Positions 47,383 to 61,032 are shown, counted from the stretch's first letter. The stretch is DNA of 64,000 nucleotides from Cannabis sativa (GCF_029168945.1 NW_026870043.1:9492501-9556500); one strand, 5' to 3'. Notes: generated by a model from the sequence alone, not told the origin. Program-made: numbers and translations.

Positions 47383-48200
47383 ATAATTGGTTTTGATTAA
47401 TCAATTATAATTCTCAAATTAGACTATGTCTATTTGTGAATTTTTCACTAAGTAAGGGCGAAATTGTAAAGAAAGAGTTTTAGGGGCATATTTGTTCATT
47501 GTGATTCTTTGTATGGTTCAATTACTAAATATGATAAATGACAATATTATTTAATAATTTTTTATAGTTATTAAATAGTTAGAATTGGCGTTTAAATGGT
47601 TGAATTAAAAAATTTGCGTTTTTGAGAGAATTAGATGCAGAAAAGATAAAACTGCAAAATTGCAAAAAGTGAGGCCCAAATCCACATGTATAGGGCCGGC
47701 CACTTTTTTAGGGTTTTACCTCTGATATTTTTATTATTTTAATGCCAAATAATTCAAACCTAACCCTAGTGGAATGCTATAAATAGATAGTGAAGGCTTC
47801 AGGAAAAATACACTTAAATTTCTACTTTTTTTTTCAGAAAAAACTGAGCCTTTCTCTCTCCCTATCTTTGGCCGACCACTCCCTTTCCCTTTTCTTCCTA
47901 AAGATTTCGAAATTCTTAGCGTTAGAGTAGTGGCCACACACAGCAAGTGATACCTCAATCATAGTGAGGAAGATCGTGAAGAAAGACTTTCAGCAAGAAG
48001 GAGTTTCAGCACTAAAGAATCAGAGAAAGAGATCCAGGTTCAGATACTGATAATGCTCTGCTACAGAAAGGAATCAAGGGCTAGATATCTGAACGGAAGG
48101 AGTCATTATATTCCGCTGTACCCAATGTAAGGTTTACCAAACTTTATATGTGTTTATTTCATCGTTTTAGAAAGTTCATATTTAAGATGTTAATCAACAT
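47383..48200 (+). repeat. Family X LTR (plus), partial
   Basis: Middle to near-3' part of an LTR in plus orientation, with TATA box CTATAAATAG (about 47777). Broken off at GTTAATCAACAT, about 50 bases before the normal end, where it meets a minus-strand leader. Confidence 0.85.
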
Positions 48201-49561
48201 TAAATGTTTAAACAACCTATATGCATCTATAATGAAATTAAACATATAGGCTCACACAGGCACACTTTGGATGGGTCCTATCATGTTGCTAGGTCATACA
48301 CAAATGAAAGAAGATTGTAAATATACCTGTTACAAATTACTTACTTGACCAAGGGAGCCATCAGATCATTAGATCTGGCAAAAAGTTAACCATGGCTATT
48401 TGCAATCAAGCAATTATAGGTTTTGAAAACTTACAAACAAGTTAAAACATATACTCCTGCAACAAGGTTAGCTAGATAGTTGGATGTAGGATTTATTTAA
48501 TTTTAAATAAATAATTTCGAAAAATAATTAATTAAAAAATTATTTTCGAAAATTAAAAAAAAATCGAAATTTTAAAATAAATATTTAAAATTAAACCTAC
48601 AATTTTGAAAAATTAGGTTTCAACCAACCTAAATATCATTTCAAAATTTGCTAACTGCTTTTAAAAATTTAATGTTATTTTATGAATGAAAATTAAATAA
48701 AAAATTAAAAAAAAGATAAATGAATATCTTTTTCAGATTTTAAATATAATTTAAATAAATAAAATAACAAAATTTAAAAGTTAGTAAAATATCTTACATC
48801 TATTTAAAATTACATGATTATAGTTATCTTATTTTAAATTTAAATAAGGTCAAAATTTTTTAAAAAAAGATTTAATTTAAAAAATTTAATATCTGACCTT
48901 AAATTTAAAAAAAAAAAAGATAAGATATAATCAAATTTAAAAAATAAGATATACAATTAAGCAAAAAAAATTGATATTTACTATTTTTCAAATTCAAATT
49001 ACACTAATATCGTGAATTAAATTTAAAAAATATTAAAAAAATTAAATTATTATAATTAGAATTGAATTAGGAATAGTAAATGTATAAATACAGAACTACA
49101 CAAAAAATCGGAAGTTAAATCCATGAAAAAGCATGAAAAAACGAAGAAAAACGAAAAAATTGCGAGCTGTACGGACGGGATGCTGTGCATACCCGTCCGC
49201 GCACGCAGGAGGGTGATATGGGCGAGGAATCTCGGCGGCTTGGGGATTTGCATTAAATCCGCGCGCGCAGGAGCCCTGCTGCTCAACCTTGATTTTTTCG
49301 AAACTTCAAAAAATCATAACTAATTCAAATTAAATTGAAATTGAGTTCTGTAAAAAAGTAACTTCCTTAATTTTTTTTCATACTATCCAATTAAAATGAT
49401 TCCAGAAACAGATATTTAATTATTTTTCACGAAAATTCACAAACATCAATCAATAATCAAATAACACTCAATACAACATGATACCATCCAAAACATCAAA
49501 CAATCGTTTTAAAGTCCAACTTTCTTGCAAGCAAATCAATTTCCATGGCTTTGATACCAGT
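48201..49561 (-). other. Family X leader (minus), second copy
   Basis: Repeats 43440-44668 in the same orientation with moderate divergence; ends with primer site ACTGGTATCAAAGCCATGG next to the LTR at 49562. AT-rich, with a GC-rich block at 49160-49280. No gene. Confidence 0.78.
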
Positions 49562-51008
49562 TGTTGGAAATTATTTTACCAGGATCTTAGATCTACTCAC
49601 AAGTATGTTGATTAACACCCTAAATATGAACTTTCTAAAACGATGAAATAAACACATATAAAGTTTAGGAAACCTTACATTGGGTGCAGCGGAATTAAAT
49701 GACTCCTTCCATTCAGATCTCTAACCCTTGTATCCTTTCTGTTGCAGAGTATTATCAAGATCTGAACCTAGATCTCTTTCTCTGAATTATTTGGCATTAA
49801 AATAATGAAAATATCAGAGGATAATAGCTAAAAAAGTTGCCGGCCATGGCTTATTGGATTTGTGCCTGACTTTTTGTAATTTTGCAGTTTTATCACTTTT
49901 GAATCTGATTTTCTCAAAAATGCCAATTTTCTTATTCAACCATTTAAATGCCAATTCTAACTATTTAATAACTATAAATAATTATTAAATAATATTGTCA
50001 TTTATCATATTTATTAATTGAACCATACAAAGTATCATAATTAACAAATATGCCCCTAATAACACTTTCTTTACAATTTCGAACTTACTTAGTGAAAAAT
50101 TCACAAATAGACATAGTCTAATTTGAGAATTATAATTGATTAATCAAAACCAATTACATGAGTCTTACAAGCAATATTATCTCAACTAGTGCAGGGACCA
50201 TGGGTTTATATAACCGAGCTTTCAATAAGTAGATCAAGAATTTATCACTAAAATTCAGTAAATTATTAATTCTTCGTTGAATCCACGCATAGAACTTAGA
50301 ATTGCACTCTCAGTATATAGAATGCTCTGTATGTTTCAGCATATAGACACATCATTAGTTATCCATTGTTATAAACCTAATTTGATCAATGATCCTCTAT
50401 ATTAATGATCTAGACTGTAAAGGGATTAGATTACCTTTACACCCTACTATGTATTTTATCCTTAAAACACTTGACCCCGTATAAATGATATTTCAGCTTA
50501 TGTGAAATGAGTACTCCACCATTTATGTTCGTTTGGTCAAGCTTGAAGGAGATCATCCTTTGTTTACTATTCGCCAGATAGAAGCTATAGATTCCATGTT
50601 TATGTTAGCGCTCCCACTAAATTGCACTACCGTGTTCCTAAAATGTACGTATCACCCTGACCTAAAAGTAGGCTTAACTAACAAATCAAAGAGCACGAAT
50701 AGCCTTTCAAGATTGAGCCTATTCATAACAGGATTAAGAACATTTGATCTAGGATCAACTAGGCGATATTGACTTGAATAGATTTTACGGTAAGTTTAAT
50801 AAATCTAAGTCAAAGTTCAATATCGGTCCCTTCCGTGAATACTCCATGCATCCAACCTGAGCTTCACTCTAACCAATGTTCTGGAAAGAACATAGCATTG
50901 CTCCAAATGCAAGTAAACTCTTGTTGTAGATTATCATATCAGTAAAACCTTGTGTCTGATAAATCTAGGAAACTTTATTCACATAGTCATGTTCACTTTC
51001 CAAAGTGA
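49562..51008 (-). repeat. Family X LTR (minus), left arm of the head-to-head pair
   Basis: From TGTTGGAAATT to a break at about 51008, missing about 300-400 bp of its outer part and R/U5 pieces near 49785-49800. It directly faces the inverted copy that begins near 51011. The bases 50952-50985 and 51013-51046 are a perfect inverted repeat separated by fewer than 30 bases. Confidence 0.9.
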
Positions 51009-51010
51009 TG

Positions 51011-52703
51011 ATGATGTGAATAAAGTTTCCTAGATTTATCAGACACAGGGTTTTACTGATATGATAATCTACAACAAGAGTTTACTTGTATTTGGAGAAA
51101 TACTATGTTCTTTCGCGAACATTGGTTAAAGTAAAGCTCAGGTTGGATGCATGGAGTATGCATCGGAAGGGACCGATATTGAACTTTGACTTAGATTTAA
51201 TTAAACTTACCATAGAATCTATTCAAGTCAATATCGCCAAGTTGATCCTAGATCAAATGATCTTAATCCTGTTATGATTAGGCTCAATCTTGAAAGGCTA
51301 TTCGTGTTCTTTGATTTGTTAGTTAAGCCTACTTTTAGGTCAGGGTGATACGTACATTTTGGGAACACGGTAGTGCAATTGAGTGGGAGCGCTAGCATAA
51401 ACATGGAATCTATAGCTTCTATCTGGCGAATAGTAAGCAAAGGATGATCTCCTTCGAGCTTGACCAAACGAACATAAATGGTGGAGTACTCATTTCACAT
51501 AAGCTGAAATATCATTTATACGGGGTCAAGTGTTTTAAGGAATAAATACATTGTAGGGTGTAACGGTAATCTAATCCTTTTACAGTGTAGATCATTCATA
51601 TAGAGGATCATTGATCACATTAGGATTATAACAATGGATAACTAATGATGTGTCTATATTGTGGAACATATAGAGCATTCTATATACTGAGAGTGCAATT
51701 CTAAGTTCTATGCATGGATTCAACGAAGAATTAATAAGTTAGTGAATTTTAGTGCTAAATTCTTGATCTACTTATTGGAAGCTCGGTTATATAGACCCAT
51801 GGTCCCCCCACTAGTTGAGATAATATTGCTTGTAAGATTCATGTAATTGGTTTTGATTAACCAATTGTAATTCTCAAATTAGACTATGTCTATTTGTGAA
51901 TTTTTCACTAAGTAAGGGCGAAATTGTAAAGAAAGAGTTTATAGGGGCATATTTGTTAATTATGATACTTTGTATGGTTCAATTAATAAATATGATAAAT
52001 GACAATATTATTTAATAATTATTTATAGTTATTAAATAGTTAGAATTGGCATTTAAATGGTTGAATTAGAAAATTGGCGTTTTTGAGAAAATCAGATGCA
52101 GAAAAGATAAAACTGCAAAATAGCAAAAAGTGAGGCCCAATTCCACCTTGCATGGCCGGCCACTTTTGTAGGGTTTTCCCTCTGATATTTTCATTATTTT
52201 AATGCCAAATAATTCAAACCTAACCCTAGTGGAATGCTATAAATAGATAGTGAAGGCTTCAGGAAAATTACACTTAAATTTTCTATTTTTCCTTCAGAGA
52301 AAAACCTCAACCTTTCTCTCTCCCTATCTTTAGCTGCCACTTCTTCTTTCTCTTCCCTCTTGAATTTCAAAATTCTTAGTGTATGAGTAGTGCCCACACA
52401 CAGCAAGTGATACCTCAATCATAGTGAGGAAGATCATGAAGTAAGACATTCAGCAAAAGGAGTTTCAGCATCGAAGATTCAGAGAAAGAGATCCAGGTTC
52501 AGATATTGATAATGCTCTGCTACAGAAAGGAATCAAGGGCTAGATATCTGAATGGAAGGAGTCATTATATTCCGCTGCACCCAATGTAAGGTTTCTTTAA
52601 CTTTATATGTGTTTAATTTCATCGTTTTAGAAAGTTCATATTTAGGGTGTTAATAAACATACTTGTGAGTAGATCTAAGATCCTGGTAAAATAATTTCCA
52701 ACA
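51011..52703 (+). repeat. Family X LTR (plus), right arm, 5' LTR
   Basis: LTR lacking its first 200 or so bases, ending TAATTTCCAACA at 52703 and followed by primer site TGGCCTCAGAGCC (52706-52718), so it is a 5' LTR. TATA box TATAAATAG at 52238-52246. Very close in sequence to 59108-61004, its 3' partner. Confidence 0.92.
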
Positions 52704-55700
52704 ACTGGCCTCAGAGCCATGGTAATTGATTTACTTACAAGAAATTTGGACTTTAAAACGATTGTTTGTATGTTCTTTGGATGGTATCATGTTGTATTGA
52801 GTGTTATTTGATGATTGATTGATGTTTTTGAAATTTTCGTGAAAAACAATTGCGATTTTATCTCTGGAATGATTTTTATTGGATAGTATGGAAAAAATTA
52901 AGCAAGTTAGCGTTTTACAGAACTTAATTTGGATTTTATTTGAATTAGTTATGATTTTTTGAAGATTTGAAAAAATCGGGGCGTGCTGATATTTTCCTGC
53001 GATTGCAAATCTGTCCGTACAGTTTCGAATTTTTTTGTTTTTCTTCGATTTTTCATGCTTTTTCATGGAATTAACTTCAAATTTTTTGTGTAGTTTTGTA
53101 TTTATACTATCACTATTCCTAATTCAATTCTAATTATCATTTTGAATTAATTTAATATTTTTTAAATTTAATTCAAGATATTAGTGTAATTTGAATTTGA
53201 ATAGAATTAGTGTCTATCTTCTTGCTTAAAAATCTATCTTATTTTTAAATTTGATTATATCTTATTTTTTTTTTAAATTTAAGGTCAGATTTTATAAGAT
53301 ATTTATAAAATCTTTTAAGATATTTTTAAGATATCTTATCTTTTAAGATATTTTTAATTATATCTTATATTTTAAGATATTTTTTTTAAATTAAATCTTT
53401 TTAGATATTTTGACCTTATTTAAATTTAAATAAGATATTTATAATCATGTAATTTTAAATTGATGTAAGATATTTTGTTATTTTATTTATTTAAATTAAA
53501 TTTAAAATCTGAAAAGATATTTATTTATCTTTTCTAATTTTTTATTTAATTTTTATTTATAAAATAACATTTAAAATTTAAAAGTAGTTAGCAAATTTTT
53601 GAAATGATATTTAGGTTGGTTGAAACCTAATTTTTCAAAAATTGTAGGTTTAATTTTAAATTTTTATTAAAAATTTCGATTTCTTAATTTTTTTTTTTAA
53701 ATTTTCGAAATTTTTTTTATTTAATTATTTTCGAAATTAAATATTTAATTTAAAATTAAATAAATCCTACATCCAACTATCCAACTAACCTTGTTGCAGG
53801 TGTATGTGTTTTAGCTTATGTGTAAGTTTTCAAAACCTATTATTACTTGATTGTAAATAGCCATGGTTACTTTTTGCCAGATCTAATGATCTGATGGCTC
53901 CCTTGGTCAAGATAATAATTTGTAACAGGTATAATTTACAATCTTCTTTCATCTGTGTATGACCTAGCAACATGATAGGACCCATCCAAAGTGTGCCTGT
54001 GTGAGCCTATGTGTTTAATTTTATTATAGATGCATATAGGTTAATGTTGCTAAAATAAATTATCATAGTTCTTGATAGAATTTATTTAGGCCCATTTAGT
54101 TTTTGGGCCTATTCAATTAATAACAGTTGTTCTTATTAAGGTTAAATTCCTCTCTTTTGGGCCTTGTGTGAGAGTTGGGAGCCATAGTAGTGGGTACGAC
54201 ATACTGAACCCAGCACCCCCTCACATGAACCACCCCAATTGTGAAGGCCCATTTGCCTGATTTGAATAACTGTACTAGGTTAATTAAACTAATTTAACCT
54301 AATAAAATTGATTAGCAACATAATTAATTTCATTTATTTTGAAATTAATTTAAGAAAAATATAGTTTAAAGAATTTTTTATTCTAAGCTAAACTATATGT
54401 ATTTTCTTGTATTTAATTAAATATAGAATTATAACCATCTAGATTCTTTCGGGAGCTTAATTTAAATTTTTCATTAAATATTCCTATTTAAGTTGATATT
54501 TAGTTATCTCTAACTAATCAATTTAAATCTGAATATCTTTTGAATTTCAAATTTCAAAATTAAGGTGAGGAATTTTAGGCATTTGTTATTAAGATTCTTT
54601 AGATATTTTTTTTAAGTTGATATCTTTTCGAATATTAACTTAAAATGGAATATTTTCAAATTAAGTGGTTACAACTTAATTTTTGATATTTAATTAAATT
54701 TAAATTTGAAAAATATTTAGGTTCTAGATTTTTTCTATTACAACCTAAATTAGATATTTTTTCAAATTTTGTGGAAAAGATACTTAGTCAAATAAGATAT
54801 TTTCTAGATAGTTATTTCTAGACTACTTATTATTTCTAATATTAAATAGGAAAATATTATACATTGTGAAATTAATTATTTATATAATTAATTTTGGTAC
54901 AATTTATTTTAAGTATATTTTTCCTAGTATTAAACTAGAGATTAATAATTAAGCCTTCTCTACACTTAATTATTTATTTCTTGAATTTAATACATTTAAT
55001 TAATTTGAAAATTAAATATCTAAGTTGATTTTTTATCATCATACTTAAATATTTCTTTTTCATGACATTTAATTAAATAGAAAATTACTTTTAGTTGAAA
55101 TTTTTTTTTCAACTAAATTTAAATAATTTTCAAAATATATTTTTTCTTTATTTTATTAATCAATTTTCGAAATTGCATTTCTTAAATGCTAGAATTTCGA
55201 ATTTTATCTTGAAAAATAGATTAAGTTGTAAATTAATTATTTATTTTAATTAATTCTTGGATCAACTTAAATCAATGATTTTTTCGTTTATTGATTAATT
55301 TAAAATAAATTGAATTAAAATATATTATTAGAAATTGAATTAATTAGTCAAAGGAAAATCTAGATAGGTGATATTTTTGCTTGAAGTATTTTTCTAGTGT
55401 ATTTAATTAAATAGAAAATTAATATTTAAGTTGATTTTCATCATCATACTTAAATATTTGAAATTTTTCTTATATATATTTAATTAAATAGGAAAATTAT
55501 ATTTTTTGTTGTAAATTAATTTTATTAATTAATTTTGGGCCAACATTAAATTAGAATGATTTTTCCAGGATTTATTTTTTATTTTAATATGCATTTTTCG
55601 AAAATTGTATTCTTAAATACTTTAATTTTTCGAAATACAATATATATATTTATAGAAAATTAAATTTGAGTTGTAAATTAATTTAAATTAATTTTGTAAC

Positions 55701-57170
55701 AACTTAAATATTTTTTCTAAATATTTATTGGAAATTATTACTAAGATGAAAATATTTCATGTTATTTTCATATCCATCTAAGTAAATTTATAAATATTAA
55801 ATTAAAATTTATATTTAGAATTTTTTCATTCTAAATTGGAAATTTTAATTAAATAAATATATATTTAAAATAAATAGAATAAATAAAGAGAATCAAAGAA
55901 AATACAACTCTTTTTAAATAATGAGCTTTATTATTAAGATATTCGATCTCCATTGTGGGTTTTAGACCGCGTTTGTTTTAGTGAGTAATCCTCCCTAATG
56001 GAGGAACGTTCATTAGCAATTTCGCACCGTTTAACCTCGCATGATAAGTAGTTTGTAAGTGTTTTGTATGGTATGGATCACCCTAATGGTGGCGACCATA
56101 CTTGACTTGCAAATTATGAAACAATGGTGGAAGCTCATAAGATAGAATTGCCTTGACTCTCGCCTAAACGGGACAACGCTCAATTCCAATCTTGATCGAA
56201 TAAAAGGTTGCTAGAATGTTTAACATTTTAGACGAGCTGACAACTCTATTCAATAAATGATGCTTTGACTCTCGCCTACCGGGACACTGTATCAGTTTGT
56301 TGAAAACCTTGGAAATTATTTAGGATTGTATGTTTTAGTATTTTCACTAGTTAGTCCTACTTGCTATATGTTTATAATTTCTGAATTGTGTATGAATTTA
56401 TATTGAACCATGTTATTTTCTGTTAATAAGTTGTAGTTTAATTTCGAATCTTCATTGTTGGTCTAACATGTTTGTTTTTCTAATGAGACAAATCCCTAAT
56501 GGATTTTCACCATTAGACATACATAATAGTGTTAGATCTCGAAAGATAAATATTGTATATGCGACATCTAGCTGTTCATCAATTGATGACACCTTAGACT
56601 AGTATTTTTATGATATGAAACAAGAAGATTGTATAAATAAGATTACTTTGTCTTTCGCTAATCGAAACATCGTTGGATTCTTATTTATAAACGAAATTAT
56701 CCTAATTCCTCTTAGCTTATTCATTTCGAATTAGCTCAATAATATATCATTGGATGAATGGTCTATAAATTATTTCATGTCATTATATTTTCTCTTAAGA
56801 AATTAAATGACGCATATGATTATAATCCCGAAATTCTATTCCCAATTGATATAAAACCTCAATCTTAGAAATCTCCTACTTGTATGGGCAAATCTGACTT
56901 AGAGTTTGTAGTAGTAGTGCTGGTCCAAGATAGAATTACTCATTATATTTGGTATAAATTTAAGTCTTTGACTTTCATTTTAGATTCCAAATAGAAATTT
57001 TCTTATATTTCTAATTCCAGAATACAATACAGTTACACTTTCTCAAGTGTTTAATATCCATCTTCTATTAATGGATTAAAACTGTATGGAATATGAGTTA
57101 GGTATTCTGTGACCAGGATCCACTTGCACTATTCTATGAACTCATTGATGTAACTATACCTAAATCATCA
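52704..57170 (+). other. Family X leader, right arm, with primer binding site
   Basis: Starts with the primer site and runs through about 4.4 kb without an ORF. It includes AT-rich blocks (53100-53760, 54300-55900), the conserved block 54160-54250, two TTGACTCTCGCC-type repeats (about 56155 and 56265), and a stretch with 'CCCTAATGGAGG', 'CCCTAATGGTGG' and 'CCCTAATGGATT' at 55990-56510. Any gag has decayed beyond recognition. Confidence 0.75.
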
Positions 57171-59090
57171 AAAGACTCAACCACATTTTTTTTAATCTAT
57201 GGCATTTGTATCTTGTTCATAGTGGATTTAAACAAGATCAATCTCTGCAAAGAGTTAATATGCCTATATCCAGTGAAAGTAAGTTCATCTCATTCACAGA
57301 TGGATGTACATTCAGGGGTGGATATGAGTTTTTCGTTGTATTCTTAAAACGATAACTCTAGATTATACCTTTTAGCAAAGAAATTTGAAATGTTTGAAAA
57401 ATTTCATTAATTTCTAGCAATGGTTAAAACCATTAAGGTAAGTGGTTAAAGATCTTGCGAACTGATAGGGGTGGAGAAATAGTTAGTAGATATGCAGTTC
57501 AAAGATCATTAATTTGATTTTTGAATTATATCCAAACTTACCCCCCCAGAAATTTTGAGTTGCATATTGAGGATTAGTTACTAGTCGTTGCCTAAATCCT
57601 TCTATGGTAATACAATTTCAGAATGATGTAATGGTTGTATACTTAATGTAAATCATTACTAGATTCATGGATGACCTAATCAAAATCTTAAGAAAAGCTA
57701 GAACTGTTAACCATGGTTTGTTAGCTATTCTAAGTGATTAGGGGTGGACCATCCCATTGTCAATAGATAAGAAAGTGTTTGTTCAAACAAATACTACTTT
57801 TCTAAGAAAATGACTAAGTCTGAAAAACAAGTAGCAAATAAAGGAGATATTTGATTCTTGATTCCAAAAGTGTTCTATCATCTAACATATGATGATCCCA
57901 CTGCCTCTGTTGTCTTGTCACAACCGAAGAGATTAATACCATTTTCTTAGACATAATTCACGGTGCCTTGTCGTAGTGGGAGAGTTTTTAGGAACTCACC
58001 TTCTTATGACTTGGGAGACACTAGTGATCAAAATCCATTGTGAGTTTAAACAAGTAATGGATTGTCAAGATAAGAAACTAAGAAGAAAGCCAATAGAACT
58101 ATGGTTTAATCCATTCACATGGAGTAACCTAAAGTTTTCTATTACAAGGACATAAAAGGAAATTTTCGTTTATAAGTCCATTCAATGGACTTAACAAACT
58201 TCCTGTTCCTAGTATTATAGGTTTGAGTTTATCTAAACCTATGGCTTGTGGTATACCTGGTAATTACTTACTCTAATGCAAGCAACTTACTTTAGTAAGA
58301 TGCTGAAGCATTTTCTTTCTAATGGAAATCTATAGAAGATTCACAACTTCTTAGACGTAGATTTTATTTATCTAAGGAAAATTCTCAACTATTCCAGAAA
58401 AGATAAAACCATGAAAGAATTTCTTAAATCAACAGTGAGAGGTCTTAGATATGCTTTTGTATGCCTTAGACCAGACACTTGCTGTTGAGTGGGAGTAATG
58501 AGTAGGTATCAGATTAATCCAGGAGAAGAACATTGGAAAACAATCAAGTAAATCCTAAGATTAAGAAGAAGAACTATATGTTAGTCTATAAGGGTGTGTT
58601 TAAAACTCTTAGACTACACCATATCAGATTTCGAAATTTGCCTTTGTGCTAGAAAATCTTTCTGATAAGATGGTGGTTACTCTAGGGGTGGAATAGTGAT
58701 GTTGGAGAAGTGTAAAAACCTATCTGAAGTCTCTAGGTCTACCAGAGAGGGACTGAATGTTAAGGTTGCAGGAAAGGTACTTATTCAGTCTAAGGAAAGT
58801 TCTATACATTTTTGGCATCATTCGAAATTGCCTTAAACTACTAGTGTTAATTTCCTGATTAACCAAAAGTAGTTGCCAAAGATATAGAATCCAGTATCCC
58901 AAGAGAGTAGACATATAGAGAGGAATTTCACATTATCAATGATTTTGTGATTAAAGGAAGAGTAATAGTGGAGAAAAGGTTGTGGTTAATTCAACCTTTC
59001 AGATCCTATTACGAGGAGTTTACTACTACTACACTTGATTTGTACATCAAGGTGTTGAGATTATTTGAAACGCACTTTTTTGTTTTATAT
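57170..59090 (+). pseudogene. Degraded TAR/Angela-like copia pol, right arm
   Basis: Order of readable remnants: integrase motif LRTDRGGEIVSRYAVQRS (about 57456-57510, containing the second catalytic Asp); RSGRVF (about 57972); an RT tail, VRGLRYAFVCLRPDTC (about 58438) then VGVMSRYQINPGEEHWKTIK; RNase H pieces around 58590-59040 (LDYTISDFE, DKMVVTLG, NLSDPITRS). Each piece is in frame only locally. The order is that of Ty1/copia: integrase before RT and RNase H. Compared with 61033-62670 it is a much older copy of a related pol. Confidence 0.8.
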
Positions 59091-59107
59091 TAGTGCAAGT
59101 GGGAGTT
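59091..59107 (+). other. Polypurine tract before the right-arm 3' LTR
   Basis: TTAGTGCAAGTGGGAGTT immediately before TGTTGGGTTTTATGCCC, the arrangement known from BARE/Angela-type copia elements. Confidence 0.9.
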
Positions 59108-61004
59108 TGTTGGGTTTTATGCCCTAAATAAAACTCATTTCAATATAATCAGATTTACTTATTAATATAGCTCAGAAATAACATTTAATGTTGCATGGTT
59201 CACATGATTTATTTCATGATTATATGTACATAATGTATAAATTCATCTGAAACCCTTTTCACATACTTGATCCTGTTTATTGTGTCGTCAACACATTGGA
59301 AAGTAAACATGACTATGTGAATAAAGTTTCCTAGATTTATCAGACACCAGGTTTTACTGATATGATAATCTACAACAAGAGTTTACTTGTATTTGGAGAA
59401 ATACTATGTTCTTTCCAGAACATTGGTTAAAGTAAAGCTCACGTTGGATGCATGGAGTATGCATCGGAAGGGACCGATATTGAACTTTGACTTAGATTTA
59501 ATTAAACTTAGCGTAGAATCTATTCAAGTCAATATCGCCAAGTTGATCCTAGATCAAATGATCTTAATCCTGTTATGATTAGGCTCAATCTTGAAAGGCT
59601 ATTCGTGTTCTTTGATTTGTTAGTTAAGCCTACTTTTAGGTCAGGGTGATACGTACATTTTGGGAACACGGTAGTGCAATTGAGTGGGAGCGCTAGCATA
59701 AACATGGAATCTATAGCTTCTATCTGGCGAATAGTAAGCAAAGGATGATCTCCTTCGAGCTTGACCAAACGAACATAAATGGTGGAGTACTCATTTCACA
59801 TAAGCTGAAATATCATTTATACGGGGTCAAGTGTTTTAAGGAATAAATACATTGAAGGGTGTAACGGTAATCTAATCCCTTTACAGTGTAGATCATTCAT
59901 ATAGAGGATCATTGATCACATTAGGATTATAACAATGGATAACTAATGATGTGTCTATATGGTGGAACATATAGAGCATTCTATATACTGAGAGTGCAAT
60001 TCTAAGTTCTATGCGTGGATTCAATGAAGAATTAATAAGTTAGTGAATTTTAGTGCTAAATTCTTGATCTACTTATTGGAAGCTCGGTTATATAGACCCA
60101 TGGTCCCCCCACTAGTTGAGATAATATTGCTTGTAAGACTCATGTAATTGGTTTTGATTAATCAATTATAATTCTCAAATTAGACTATGTCTATTTGTGA
60201 ATTTTTCACTAAGTTATGGCGAAATTGTAAAGAAAGAGTTTATAGGGGCATATTTGTTAATTATGATACTTTGTATGGTTCAATTAATAAATATGATAAA
60301 TGACAATATTATTTAATAATTATTTATAGTTATTAAATAGTTAGAATTGGCATTTAAATGGTTGAATTAGAAAATTGGCGTTTTTGAGAAAATCAGATGC
60401 AGAAAAGATAAAACTGCAAAATTGCAAAAAGTGAGGCCCAATTCCACCTTGCATGCCCGGCCACTTTTGTAGGGTTTTCCCTCTGATATTTTCATTATTT
60501 TAATGCCAAATAATTCAAATCTAACCCTAGTGGAATGCTATAAATAGATAGTGAAGGCTTCAGGAAAATTACACTTAAATTTTCTACTTTTCCTTTAGAG
60601 AAAAACCTGAGCCTTTCTCTCTCCCTATCTTTAGCTGCCACTTCTTCTTTCTCTTCCCTCTTGAATTTCGAAATTCTTAGTGTATGAGTAGTGCCCACAC
60701 ACAGCAAGTGATACCTCAATCATAGTGAGGAAGATCGTGAAGAAAGACATTCAGCAAAAGGAGTTTCAGCATCAAAGATTCAGAGAAAGAGATCCAGGTT
60801 CAGATATCGATAATGCTCTGCTACAGAAAGGAATCAAGGGCTAGATATCTGAACGGAAGAAGTCATTATATTCCATTGCACCCAATGTAAGGTTTCTTTA
60901 ACTTTATATGTGTTTAATTTCATCGTTTTAGAAAGTTCATATTTAGGGTGTTAATAAACATACTTGTGAGTAGATCTAAGATCCTGGTAAAATAATTTCC
61001 AACA
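59108..61004 (+). repeat. Family X copia LTR (plus), complete, 3' LTR of the right arm
   Basis: 1897 bp, TGTTGGGTTTTATGCCC...TAATTTCCAACA with TGTTGG/CCAACA terminal inverted repeats. It is the best reference copy of the family here. TATA box at 60539-60547 (GCTATAAATAGATAG). Two antisense ORFs (59529-59768, 60495-60719) recur in other copies. A second polypurine tract, on the minus strand, abuts its right end. Confidence 0.95.
60539..60547 (+). promoter_or_regulatory. TATA box of the complete family X LTR
   Basis: TATAAATAG, kept in most copies (52238, about 47777, and inverted at 28714, about 45127, 45982 and 22053) and damaged at about 818. Its conservation supports the position of the U3/R border just downstream. 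Confidence 0.7.
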
Positions 61005-61021
61005 ACTCCCACTTGCACTAA
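61005..61021 (-). other. Polypurine tract of the minus-strand copia pol
   Basis: The minus strand reads TTAGTGCAAGTGGGAGT, 12 bases downstream of the RNase H stop codon, and abuts the LTR at 61004. It is nearly identical to the tract at 59091 but points the opposite way. Confidence 0.85.
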
Positions 61022-61032
61022 TATAAAACTAA

